Positions 16,094-23,834 of a stretch of DNA of 64,000 bases are shown in pieces. Location of the stretch: the NCBI RefSeq assembly GCF_001597725.1, contig NZ_LUTR01000001.1, positions 124,001 through 188,000 on the forward strand. The letters run 5' to 3'. The translations under genes and the position numbers were made by a program. The DNA comes from Neptuniibacter marinus (lineage in GTDB: Bacteria; Pseudomonadota; Gammaproteobacteria; Pseudomonadales; Balneatricaceae). Every line of letters starts with the position of its first letter. Position 1 is the first letter of the stretch. Under the pieces are notes generated by a model, which saw nothing but the letters and a program-made list of their open reading frames with translations, did no database searches and was not told where the DNA came from.

Positions 16094-17580
16094 GTCAATT
16101 ATTAAAAAAGATACAAGCTTACTCAATATCCCAACCTGATAAAACAGCGTTTAAGAGTCACTTAGGTCAAATCAGCTATGCTGAGCTCTATAAACAAGTA
16201 GAGTCACTTGCAACACACTTAAAACAGACTCACTGCGCTATTTTAGGTATTTGGGCGGACAACTCCCCCCAGTGGGTGATTACTCAGTTAGCAGCGATGT
16301 CTGCAGGTATTAATGTAATCCCGATGCCCATATTTTTTAGTCCCTCTCAAGTACAACACCTGATTAACAGCGCAAATATTGAGCTGATTGTTTTAGATGA
16401 ACGATTAAAATTAGCCTACCCACAAGTTGATTTTGAAAGCTATACGAACGCTCAACTCCCATTACCTAGCGGCTTATCCGCTTATCAAAAATCTACTCAT
16501 ACAGGCAGCACGACTAATTTAAGCACAGCATTGGTCACCTTCACATCGGGCAGCACGGGCACGCCAAAAGGAGTGTGTATAGATTTTGATTTGATTGATC
16601 AAATGTGTAGCTCTCTACATTCACTCACCCATAACCTAGGTGTACAAAAACACCTCTGCCTGTTACCTCTTGCTGTCATGCTAGAAAATATTGCAGGGGC
16701 ATTTTTGCCACTTTATGCAGGTGAAACTATTGTAATTGATAGCTCAGAAATCACAGGACTTAGGGGCTCATCACAGCCAGATATTCAGCAGCTGGGTCTG
16801 TACCTTAGTGCGGAGCAACCGCATAGTTTGATTGTAACGCCGGAGTTACTGAAACTTTTACTCCTACTAAAACAGCAAGGCCAAGCGCTCGATTATTTGA
16901 AACTTGTTGCGGTAGGTGGCGGCAAAGTACCAAAACGCCTACTCCAACAAGCCTGCGCCTTAAATATTCCTGTTTATGAGGGCTACGGTTTAAGTGAATG
17001 CGGCTCTGTAGTTGCACTCAACACACCTAATGCAACCAAACTAGGAAGTGTCGGTAAGCCTCTACTTCACTGTAATGTAAAGATATCAGACAGTGGTGAG
17101 ATACTGGTCTATGGCCCGCATATGAGTGGATACCTAGATGAACCGGTATCAGTCTCTGACCACATATCAACAGGTGATCTCGGTTATATAGATGAAGATG
17201 GTTTTCTCTTTATTACAGGTCGTATAAAAAATATCCAGATCAACAGCTTTGGTCGCAACTTCAGTCCAGAGTGGATTGAAGCTGAAATCAACGGTTTATC
17301 CGGTGTCATACGATCCGCTATTTTCGGGGATGGTAAACCTTATATCACGGCGCTCATTCAAACTATACCCGGAGTCAGTGAGTCTCAGATTCAACAGCAG
17401 ATTCAACAGTTAAACCAATCACTCCCCGATTACGCCCAGATCAAAGCCACTCTACCTATGTCGGCTGAAGTACTTACCAACCACGGATTATTAACCGCTA
17501 ATGGTCGAATCAAGCGGGAAACCATTAAACACTATTACGCACAGCAGATTGAAGACTGCTACCACAGCGTCACTATATAA
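16090..17580 (+). CDS. AMP-binding acyl-CoA/acyl-acid ligase
   Basis: A member of the adenylate-forming (ANL) superfamily, which activates a carboxylic acid with ATP as acyl-AMP and passes it to CoA or a carrier. 496 residues, slightly shorter than typical long-chain acyl-CoA synthetases. Core motifs are present: the P-loop 'FTSGSTGTPKG' (about 151-161), 'YEGYGLSECG' (about 294-303), 'STGDLGYIDEDGF' (about 359-371) and 'GRIKNIQI' at the hinge. The C-terminal catalytic Lys lies in 'TANGRIKRETI'. The GTG start overlaps the previous stop, implying translational coupling. In this operon it would supply the activated acyl group to the acyltransferase-like or oxygenase-like proteins; the acid is not known. 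Confidence 0.92.
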   Translation: MSQLLKKIQAYSISQPDKTAFKSHLGQISYAELYKQVESLATHLKQTHCAILGIWADNSPQWVITQLAAMSAGINVIPMPIFFSPSQVQHLINSANIELIVLDERLKLAYPQVDFESYTNAQLPLPSGLSAYQKSTHTGSTTNLSTALVTFTSGSTGTPKGVCIDFDLIDQMCSSLHSLTHNLGVQKHLCLLPLAVMLENIAGAFLPLYAGETIVIDSSEITGLRGSSQPDIQQLGLYLSAEQPHSLIVTPELLKLLLLLKQQGQALDYLKLVAVGGGKVPKRLLQQACALNIPVYEGYGLSECGSVVALNTPNATKLGSVGKPLLHCNVKISDSGEILVYGPHMSGYLDEPVSVSDHISTGDLGYIDEDGFLFITGRIKNIQINSFGRNFSPEWIEAEINGLSGVIRSAIFGDGKPYITALIQTIPGVSESQIQQQIQQLNQSLPDYAQIKATLPMSAEVLTNHGLLTANGRIKRETIKHYYAQQIEDCYHSVTI

Positions 17581-17596
17581 CTGTAGGAAAAATAAC

Positions 17597-18250
17597 ATGG
17601 TATTTTTTGATAAGTTGTCACAAGAAACAGTAGCCGCTCAGCACGCCTTTCTAGCGCGCCCTATTATTCAACAAACACTTTCAGGGGATATTTCACTTGC
17701 TCGCTATCAAGCGTTTTTAACTGAAGCCTACCACCACGTTAAGCACACCGTTCCTTTGTTGATGGCCTGCGGTTCTCGATTACCTGAAGAGTTCAACTGG
17801 CTGCAAAAAGCGATTGCGGAATATATTGAAGAAGAGATTGGTCATGAACAGTGGATTCTTAACGATATAGAGCAAACCGGTCTAGACCCATTAAGTGTCA
17901 AAGTAGGTATCCCTTCCCTGCCCACTGAAGTAATGGTCGCTTACGCTTACAATCAAATCGACCGTGTCCATCCACTTGCCTTTTTCGGCATGGTCCATGT
18001 ATTAGAAGGCACCAGTATCGCGTTAGCCACTCACACATCCGAGTTAGTACAAGGCCGATTAGGTTTACCGGATGAAGCCTTTAGCTATCTTCGCTCCCAT
18101 GGCTCGCTCGATATAGCCCATGTGAAATTTTTTGAAGATCTAATGAACAAAATTGAGTGCCCTGCAGCTCAACAAACAATCATTCATGCAGCACAAGTGT
18201 TCTATCACCTTTACGGTGAAGTGCTCTCATCAGTGGAAGGTGCAGAATGA
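17597..18250 (+). CDS. Heme-oxygenase-like diiron (TenA/HDO-type) protein
   Basis: A 218-residue all-helical protein of the TenA/PqqC/heme-oxygenase-like fold. Homologues are often labelled 'TenA' or 'iron-containing redox enzyme', but the likely ligands are those of the HDO diiron family: Glu80-x2-His83, Glu137 (HVLEGTS) and His168-x3-Asp172-x2-His175. The E-x2-H spacing resembles UndA, which oxidatively decarboxylates medium-chain fatty acids to alkenes. TenA thiaminase catalytic residues are not evident and no thiamine genes are nearby. The ATG at 17597 has AGGA eight bases upstream, and the stop overlaps the SDR start by four bases. Between an acyl ligase and an SDR, it is a good candidate for an oxidase acting on an acyl or acyl-amine intermediate. 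Function is inferred. Confidence 0.88.
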   Translation: MVFFDKLSQETVAAQHAFLARPIIQQTLSGDISLARYQAFLTEAYHHVKHTVPLLMACGSRLPEEFNWLQKAIAEYIEEEIGHEQWILNDIEQTGLDPLSVKVGIPSLPTEVMVAYAYNQIDRVHPLAFFGMVHVLEGTSIALATHTSELVQGRLGLPDEAFSYLRSHGSLDIAHVKFFEDLMNKIECPAAQQTIIHAAQVFYHLYGEVLSSVEGAE

Positions 18251-19032
18251 GCTTAGAGACCAAGACCTCACTGATTATTGGTGCATCCGGCGGTATCGGT
18301 CAGGCCGTCGCTAAAAAACTGGCCGAACAGGGACAAAACATTTTTCTATGCGGGCGTAATGAAACCGCTTTAGCAGACCTAAAAGCTAATCTTCTACATC
18401 AGGATCAACACACATTACTTATCGCTGATGTCGTCAGTGCGCAAGGCCGTGAAGCCATTGTAACTGAGGTTAGCAGATCGCCGATTGACACTATTATTAA
18501 TGTAGCCGGTATCAATCAGTTAACTGCATTTGAACAACAAACAACAGAATCAATTGAAGCGATGATTTACACCAACCTCACTGCCATTATGCTACTGACT
18601 CACGACCTAATTCCCCTATTAGAAACACGTAGTAATAGCACCTTAGTCAACGTCGGGTCCACGCTTGGCGCCATTGGCCTGCCCGGTTATGTAACCTATT
18701 GCGCATCAAAGTTTGCACTGCGCGGTTTTTGTGAAGCACTGTCCCGCGAGCTGGCAGACAAACCTATTAACATCAAATACTTTGCCCCTCGTACCACAGA
18801 AACCAGTATTAATTCCGATAGTGCTAACGCCATGAATACTGAACTGGGCAATAAAGCAGATAGCACTCAGTACGTTGCTAATGAACTGATACGTTTCCTC
18901 GAAACGGATAAAGATAGCTGTCACTTAGGTTGGCCAGAACAACTGTTTGTAAAAGTTAACGCTGTGCTGCCATCTATTGTGAGCCAACAGTTAAAAAAAC
19001 AACTTCCCATTGTCCGTAAATATATTGGCTAA
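18247..19032 (+). CDS. Short-chain dehydrogenase/reductase
   Basis: A 261-residue classical SDR, NAD(P)-dependent oxidoreductase. Features: cofactor motif GASGGIG (residues 12-18), 'NVAGINQ' of the NAG motif, catalytic Ser138 (NVGSTLG), Tyr151 and Lys155 (YCASK), and a C-terminal segment 'FVKVNAVLPSIVSQQL', which occurs in membrane-associated lipid-type SDRs. The start overlaps the diiron protein's stop (ATGA), so the two should be co-translated and probably act on linked substrates, for example reduction of a keto or aldehyde group. Substrate not known. Confidence 0.93.
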   Translation: MSLETKTSLIIGASGGIGQAVAKKLAEQGQNIFLCGRNETALADLKANLLHQDQHTLLIADVVSAQGREAIVTEVSRSPIDTIINVAGINQLTAFEQQTTESIEAMIYTNLTAIMLLTHDLIPLLETRSNSTLVNVGSTLGAIGLPGYVTYCASKFALRGFCEALSRELADKPINIKYFAPRTTETSINSDSANAMNTELGNKADSTQYVANELIRFLETDKDSCHLGWPEQLFVKVNAVLPSIVSQQLKKQLPIVRKYIG

Positions 19033-19044
19033 GAGAGTTTTACT

Positions 19045-19668
19045 ATGAAAAACCTATTTATCACTACAGCACTCACACTCTTCAGCATGTGTATACTTGC
19101 TGCACCCGTTGATGATGCGCGGCTCACACTACAAACAGAGTGGGCGCATATCAAATATGAGCTAGAAAAAGATCAGCAAGAGATAATGTTTAAATCCCTT
19201 GCGGAACAATCCGAAGAGACTCTATCCCAATTTCCAGAGTCGGCAGATATTATGATCTGGCGTGCCATTATTCTTAGCACTTATGCAGGCGAAAAAGGTG
19301 GTTTAGGTGCGTTAAGCTTAGTAAAGGAGGCTAAACAGCTACTTGAAAAGTCGATAGAGATTGACCCAACAGCTCTACAAGGTTCAGCATACACTAGCTT
19401 AGGAAGCCTTTATTATCAGGTACCCGGCTGGCCGATTGGATTTGGTAGTGATAAAAAAGCAAAAGTGTTTCTAACAAAAGCACTTGAAATCAACCCAGAT
19501 GGTATTGATAGTAACTTTTTCAATGCCGATTTTCTGATTGAACAGCATAAAAAAGATGAGGCTAAAGCTTTCTTAGAACATGCTCTAGAGGCATCACCAA
19601 GGCCGGGCCGCGAGGTTGCTGATAGTGGCCGTCGCCTAGAGATAAAGGCACTGTTAGAGCAACTTTAA
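19045..19668 (+). CDS. Secreted TPR-repeat protein
   Basis: 207 residues with a signal peptide (MKNLFITTALTLFSMCILA|APV), so periplasmic. The rest is helical with tetratricopeptide-like pairs: 'ESADIMIWRAIILSTYAG', 'AKQLLEKSIEIDPTALQGSAYTSLGSLY', then 'KVFLTKALEINPDGIDSNFFNADFL' and 'AKAFLEHALEASP'. TPR proteins normally scaffold other proteins. It lies 12 bases after the SDR and 22 bases before the response regulator on the same strand, clearly within the operon. It may link the enzymes' product to the membrane sensor, but this is inference. Confidence 0.85.
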   Translation: MKNLFITTALTLFSMCILAAPVDDARLTLQTEWAHIKYELEKDQQEIMFKSLAEQSEETLSQFPESADIMIWRAIILSTYAGEKGGLGALSLVKEAKQLLEKSIEIDPTALQGSAYTSLGSLYYQVPGWPIGFGSDKKAKVFLTKALEINPDGIDSNFFNADFLIEQHKKDEAKAFLEHALEASPRPGREVADSGRRLEIKALLEQL

Positions 19669-19690
19669 GCTGAGGGTTATTAACCAAACC

Positions 19691-20356
19691 ATGAAGATAT
19701 TACTTGTGGAAGATGATCCCTTGCTGGGTCAAGGTATAGCTGATGCGTTAACCTATCAATCATATATTGTGGAGTGGGTGAAAACCGGCAAGCAAGCGAT
19801 TAGTTTTGCTAACGCAAGTCAATTTGATGTCATCATACTGGATCTAGGCCTTCCTGATAGGGATGGCTTAGATGTTCTGCAAGAGTTAAGAAATAATAAA
19901 ATATTAACACCGATTCTAATCCTCACTGCGCGGAGCACTTCCGGCGAAAAAGTCACGGGGCTAGACCGTGGCGCAGATGATTATATGGTGAAACCTTTTG
20001 ATGTACCGGAACTCATGGCGCGATTGAGGGCCTTACAACGCAGGGAATCGCAACAGAAAAGCTCAATCATCACTCATGGCAGTATTGAGATCAATCCAGC
20101 CAACTTTTCTCTCTCTCAATATGGAAAACCTATACCTCTTTCCCGCCATGAATACGATCTGTTACTCCACTTAATCAATCGCCCAAACCAAGTATTTAGC
20201 CGTGAGGCTCTAGTGGATAAATTATATAACTGGGACAATGAAGTAAGCAGTAATACAGTTGAAGTCTATGTGCATCATCTTAGAAAAAAACTAGGCAAAG
20301 ATATTATTAAAACCGTCCGTGGTATTGGTTATCAATTAGGGAGCACCTCAGAGTGA
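19691..20356 (+). CDS. OmpR-family response regulator (QseB/PmrA type)
   Basis: A 221-residue DNA-binding response regulator. The receiver domain has Asp8-Asp9, the phosphoacceptor Asp51 (IILDLGLPD), Thr79 and Lys101 (MVKPFD). A winged-helix output domain follows from about residue 125 (LSRHEYDLLLHL, then 'NTVEVYVHHLRKKLG', 'IKTVRGIGYQL'). By overall form it belongs to the QseB/PmrA branch, whose members bind HTTAAK-N5-HTTAAK boxes, and such a box precedes the first gene of this operon. Its stop overlaps the kinase start by four bases (GTGA). Likely role: activating its own operon on a signal sensed by the kinase. Confidence 0.94.
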   Translation: MKILLVEDDPLLGQGIADALTYQSYIVEWVKTGKQAISFANASQFDVIILDLGLPDRDGLDVLQELRNNKILTPILILTARSTSGEKVTGLDRGADDYMVKPFDVPELMARLRALQRRESQQKSSIITHGSIEINPANFSLSQYGKPIPLSRHEYDLLLHLINRPNQVFSREALVDKLYNWDNEVSSNTVEVYVHHLRKKLGKDIIKTVRGIGYQLGSTSE

Positions 20357-21741
20357 ATTCCATACGTGCCTATCTAACACTCACCTTAGTCATCGGTATT
20401 GGCCTTGCCATTGCGGCCTCAATCGCCATGAGCTATCAACGTATCACTCACGAAACCGAAGAACTATACGACGCGGAGCTGGCTCAAATCAGCCGAGTAC
20501 TAGAAGCTGTACTAAGTATCGAGTTTGAATTTACCGGTGTACATATTTCAGAAACAACCCACGATAAACAAAAACTGATCATTTCTCCTGAGATTATTGC
20601 GGAGGGTGAGTACAACAAAGATGGTCATAAATATGAGAAGAAATTAGCTTTTCAAGTTTGGAGTCGTAAAGGGGTTCCCCTACTAGGAAGTGGGGAAGAT
20701 GATGCAGATTTGAGTTTTTCAGACCAGCCTGGTTATAGCTACGAAACTATTAAAGATAAACAGTGGCGAACCTTTGTTAGGTACAGTGAAACCTTATCTA
20801 TTTGGATTAAAGTTTCACAATCCATAGAGATACGAGAGGATGTAACCCATAAGATAGCCTCTGTTAACGCATCAATTTTATTGATCCTATTACCCGTAAT
20901 TTTTATCTTAATCACCTTGATCGTACGTAAAGGACTTTCTCCACTTAATGAGATCAACAAGCAGATCTCATTGCGAGGAAATCACAACTTAACCCCATTA
21001 AGTTTCTCCTCTGTACCTAATGAACTGCAACAAGTCGTTGGATCAATCAACCATCTAATGTCTTCCCTCGGTGCCGCTTTAGAAAGACAAAAACGCTTCA
21101 CCGGTAATGCAGCTCACGAGTTAAGAACACCACTAGCCGCGATAAAAGTTCACGCGCAAAACATGCACCCAGAGAATGAGAGGCTCACCAAGATTCAAAC
21201 CCATATTATTTCGGGCATAGATAAACTAACCCATCTTTTCAACCAACTAATTACCTTAAGCCAAACTGAGTCCTCTACCGAACCCACCAAGAAAGAAAAG
21301 GTCGATATTAACGGCTTAGTTAATGAGGTTATATCCGAACTAAACAGTGTAATTAGTAATAAGCAGATCCTACTTAGCATACTTATAGATGAAAAAATTT
21401 CTGTTCAAGCAAATCAAGAAACACTCTCCATCTTACTGCGAAATCTAATCGACAATGCGGTTAAATATGTTCCGGAACGGGGAGAAATCAGAATAAAAGC
21501 AGAACAACTCAATGCTAAAGTTAAGTTTGTCCTTTCAGATAATGGAATCGGTTTAAGTGATGAACAAAAAACACATGTATTTGAACGATTTTACCGAGCA
21601 GCAAGCCAAGATACCGACGGCTGTGGAATAGGTTTATCTATAGTCAAAGAGATATGTGACCGTAGTGGGTACAACATAACCTTAGCTGACTCAGATATTT
21701 ATGAATCAGGCTTAACAGTCACATTAGAGATCCCCAACTAG
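20353..21741 (+). CDS. Membrane sensor histidine kinase (QseC/PmrB type)
   Basis: 462 residues, inner-membrane kinase partner of the preceding regulator. TM1 lies at about residues 7-28, a periplasmic sensor of about 140 residues follows, then TM2 at about 172-192 (SILLILLPVIFILITLIV). HAMP-like and dimerisation regions carry phosphoacceptor His255 (NAAHELRTPLAAIK). The ATPase domain has the N box (LLRNLIDNAVKYVPE), G1 (LSDNGIGLSDEQ) and G2 (TDGCGIGLSIVKEI). The GTG start overlaps the regulator. The periplasmic domain is acidic ('EDDADLSFSD'), which in PmrB/QseC relatives is linked to metal or cationic signals; the signal here is unknown. Confidence 0.93.
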   Translation: MNSIRAYLTLTLVIGIGLAIAASIAMSYQRITHETEELYDAELAQISRVLEAVLSIEFEFTGVHISETTHDKQKLIISPEIIAEGEYNKDGHKYEKKLAFQVWSRKGVPLLGSGEDDADLSFSDQPGYSYETIKDKQWRTFVRYSETLSIWIKVSQSIEIREDVTHKIASVNASILLILLPVIFILITLIVRKGLSPLNEINKQISLRGNHNLTPLSFSSVPNELQQVVGSINHLMSSLGAALERQKRFTGNAAHELRTPLAAIKVHAQNMHPENERLTKIQTHIISGIDKLTHLFNQLITLSQTESSTEPTKKEKVDINGLVNEVISELNSVISNKQILLSILIDEKISVQANQETLSILLRNLIDNAVKYVPERGEIRIKAEQLNAKVKFVLSDNGIGLSDEQKTHVFERFYRAASQDTDGCGIGLSIVKEICDRSGYNITLADSDIYESGLTVTLEIPN

Positions 21742-22239
21742 CCTTTTTTGAGTCTTAACCCCTTAGATAAGATTTCTTCTACGGGGACATATATCTGCCT
21801 TTACCCTAATCAATTAAAACAACGACAACAGTTTGAACAGGAAAAAAGCGCTAAAATTGAATATATCCTCCATCCCCCCCCATAGATGTATTCATCTAGG
21901 CATTGCTGAACCTTTTTATAAACCCTCAGATATCAATCTCTGCCAAGCATGCATCTGTTTGATTTATATGTTTTTTAGCTTAATCTTATGCCTAACATCT
22001 AGGACTAGAGCCTTAAACTCACAATAACTAACCTAGCTCAAACCTGCTTTCCCTCTAATACTGCTATTATGCTGTCTAAAATGGGCAAGTTGACAATAAG
22101 AGCGCTCTAAATCCGCTCCTATAACCTAACTAGAGATAAAACCTTTATATTTTGGTGATTTAACGCTGCTCCCCCTTGACACGACTGCCCTTGAGCGCCA
22201 CATTGACACTTACATCTAAATAGGTAGATCGGAATAGCT
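21742..22239. other. Intergenic region, no supported gene
   Basis: About 500 AT-rich bases downstream of the histidine kinase. A TTGACA-like element at about 22176 and another near 22203 could be -35 boxes for the GAF/HD-GYP gene, but no well-spaced -10 was found. A 64-codon frame at 21833-22027 has no ribosome site or family resemblance. No clear terminator follows the kinase. Confidence 0.4.
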
Positions 22240-23832
22240 ATGCTTCACTTAGATCCAGAAGAAATTGCAAAGCAACTGGCTGATTTGACGGGAGCTTTAA
22301 CGACAGAGAATGATCATACCAAACTATTAGATCGTATTATTCTCGGTTGTATGCACCTGACTAATGCTGATGGTGGTACCTTATATACCTTGAATGAAGA
22401 GAATGAGAATGAGTTGGCATTTACTATATTGCATAATCGTTCTTTAGGTATTCACCGTAAGCCTCACGACCTACCCGCTATAGATATTTTTAATTCTCAA
22501 AAACAAGCATCTAAACTCGTTGTCGTTCAAACCTTTGTTCAGCGAGAAACCATTAATATTCCCGATGCTTATGAGTGTGTAGATTATGATTTTTCAGGCA
22601 CTCGTAACTTTGATAAACAATTAAACTATCATTCTAAGTCCTTTCTCTGTGTCCCCTTACAAGATCATGAAGGGGAGATTATCGGTGTGTTACAGTTAAT
22701 AAACGCCATTGATGAGAAAGGGCAGATCATCCCTTTCTTAGCGACCCAACAACATTTGGTAGAATCCCTTGCCTCTCTTGCGGCGACAGTCCTAACCAAA
22801 CGACGTTTGATTGATGCTCAACGCCACCTTTTTGAATCATTTATTAAGTTGATTGGCCGTGCAATTGACCACAAATCTCCTGTTACCGGCAAGCATTGTG
22901 AGCAGGTACCAGAAATTGCGATGCTACTAGCCGATGCTGTCAATACGGCAACCCAAGGCGAATTCGCAAATAAAGCTTTTTGTGAAATAGAGATGTACGA
23001 GCTACGCATCGCCGCGTGGCTACATGATTGTGGCAAGATCACAACACCAGAATATATAATCGATAAAGCCACCAAACTACATACAATGTTTGACCGTATT
23101 CACTTAATTGAGTCCCGATTTCGTGAATATAAGCTTCATTTAGAAATTCAATTTCTTACCTCAAACTCAGCGATATCTGATAAAGAGCGCGCAAAGGCCT
23201 ACCTCCAATTAGAACAGCAAAAACAGGCACTAGACGCTGATCTCGATTTTATTAAACGCTCTAATGCTGGATCGGAGTTTATGGCTGATGAGGATATCGC
23301 CCGTATTCTAAGTATTGCAGATATCAGCTGGGTTGATTTAGAGGGGAAAACCCGCCAACTCTTGAGCAAAGATGAAACCGACAATCTATGTATTCGCAAA
23401 GGGACGCTAACTGAAGATGAACGTCAGGTGATGCGGGATCATATTAAGGTTTCCATCGATATGCTGGAATCTCTAAAATACCCTAAACAACTAAAACAGG
23501 TGCCAGAAATCGCCTGCAATCACCATGAACACTTGGATGGCAGTGGTTACCCTCGTGGTTTGAAGGCGGACGATTTATCAACCCGCGCACGCATTATGTG
23601 CATCGCAGATATTTTTGAGGCCCTAACCTCCCCCGATCGACCTTATAAAAAAGGCATGTTTTTATCCCAAGCCATGACCATTTTAGGACGTATGGTAGAG
23701 GATAATCATTTAGATGGTGACTTATTCAAACTGTTTGCAGAAAGTGGAGCTTATCTCACTTATGCACAAAAGCATATGACACCCCGCCAGATAGATACCT
23801 TTGATATACACTCTCTGCCTGGTTTGCAATAA
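22240..23832 (+). CDS. GAF and HD-GYP domain protein, cyclic-di-GMP phosphodiesterase candidate
   Basis: A 530-residue cytoplasmic signalling protein. An N-terminal GAF sensor (about 20-185, 'LNYHSKSFLCVPLQDHEGEIIGVLQLINA') precedes an HD-GYP domain (about 200-515). The HD metal pair is His262-Asp263 (AAWLHDCGKI), and the GYP signature 'HHEHLDGSGYPRG' is at 428-440. An insert of about 90 residues, partly coiled-coil ('YLQLEQQKQALDADLDFIKR'), separates the two motifs and is longer than usual. All visible catalytic residues are kept, so activity against cyclic-di-GMP is expected. It converges on the CHASE2 cyclase gene with only two bases between the stops. A GGA site lies seven bases before the ATG. 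Confidence 0.92.
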   Translation: MLHLDPEEIAKQLADLTGALTTENDHTKLLDRIILGCMHLTNADGGTLYTLNEENENELAFTILHNRSLGIHRKPHDLPAIDIFNSQKQASKLVVVQTFVQRETINIPDAYECVDYDFSGTRNFDKQLNYHSKSFLCVPLQDHEGEIIGVLQLINAIDEKGQIIPFLATQQHLVESLASLAATVLTKRRLIDAQRHLFESFIKLIGRAIDHKSPVTGKHCEQVPEIAMLLADAVNTATQGEFANKAFCEIEMYELRIAAWLHDCGKITTPEYIIDKATKLHTMFDRIHLIESRFREYKLHLEIQFLTSNSAISDKERAKAYLQLEQQKQALDADLDFIKRSNAGSEFMADEDIARILSIADISWVDLEGKTRQLLSKDETDNLCIRKGTLTEDERQVMRDHIKVSIDMLESLKYPKQLKQVPEIACNHHEHLDGSGYPRGLKADDLSTRARIMCIADIFEALTSPDRPYKKGMFLSQAMTILGRMVEDNHLDGDLFKLFAESGAYLTYAQKHMTPRQIDTFDIHSLPGLQ

Positions 23833-23834
23833 GC

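Noticed and set aside
16090..18250. Thiamine-related function for the TenA-like protein
   Set aside because: No thiamine genes nearby and its ligand pattern is of the diiron HDO type; context is acyl metabolism.
21833..22027. 64-codon frame downstream of the histidine kinase
   Set aside because: No ribosome site, odd composition with several Cys/His, no family resemblance.
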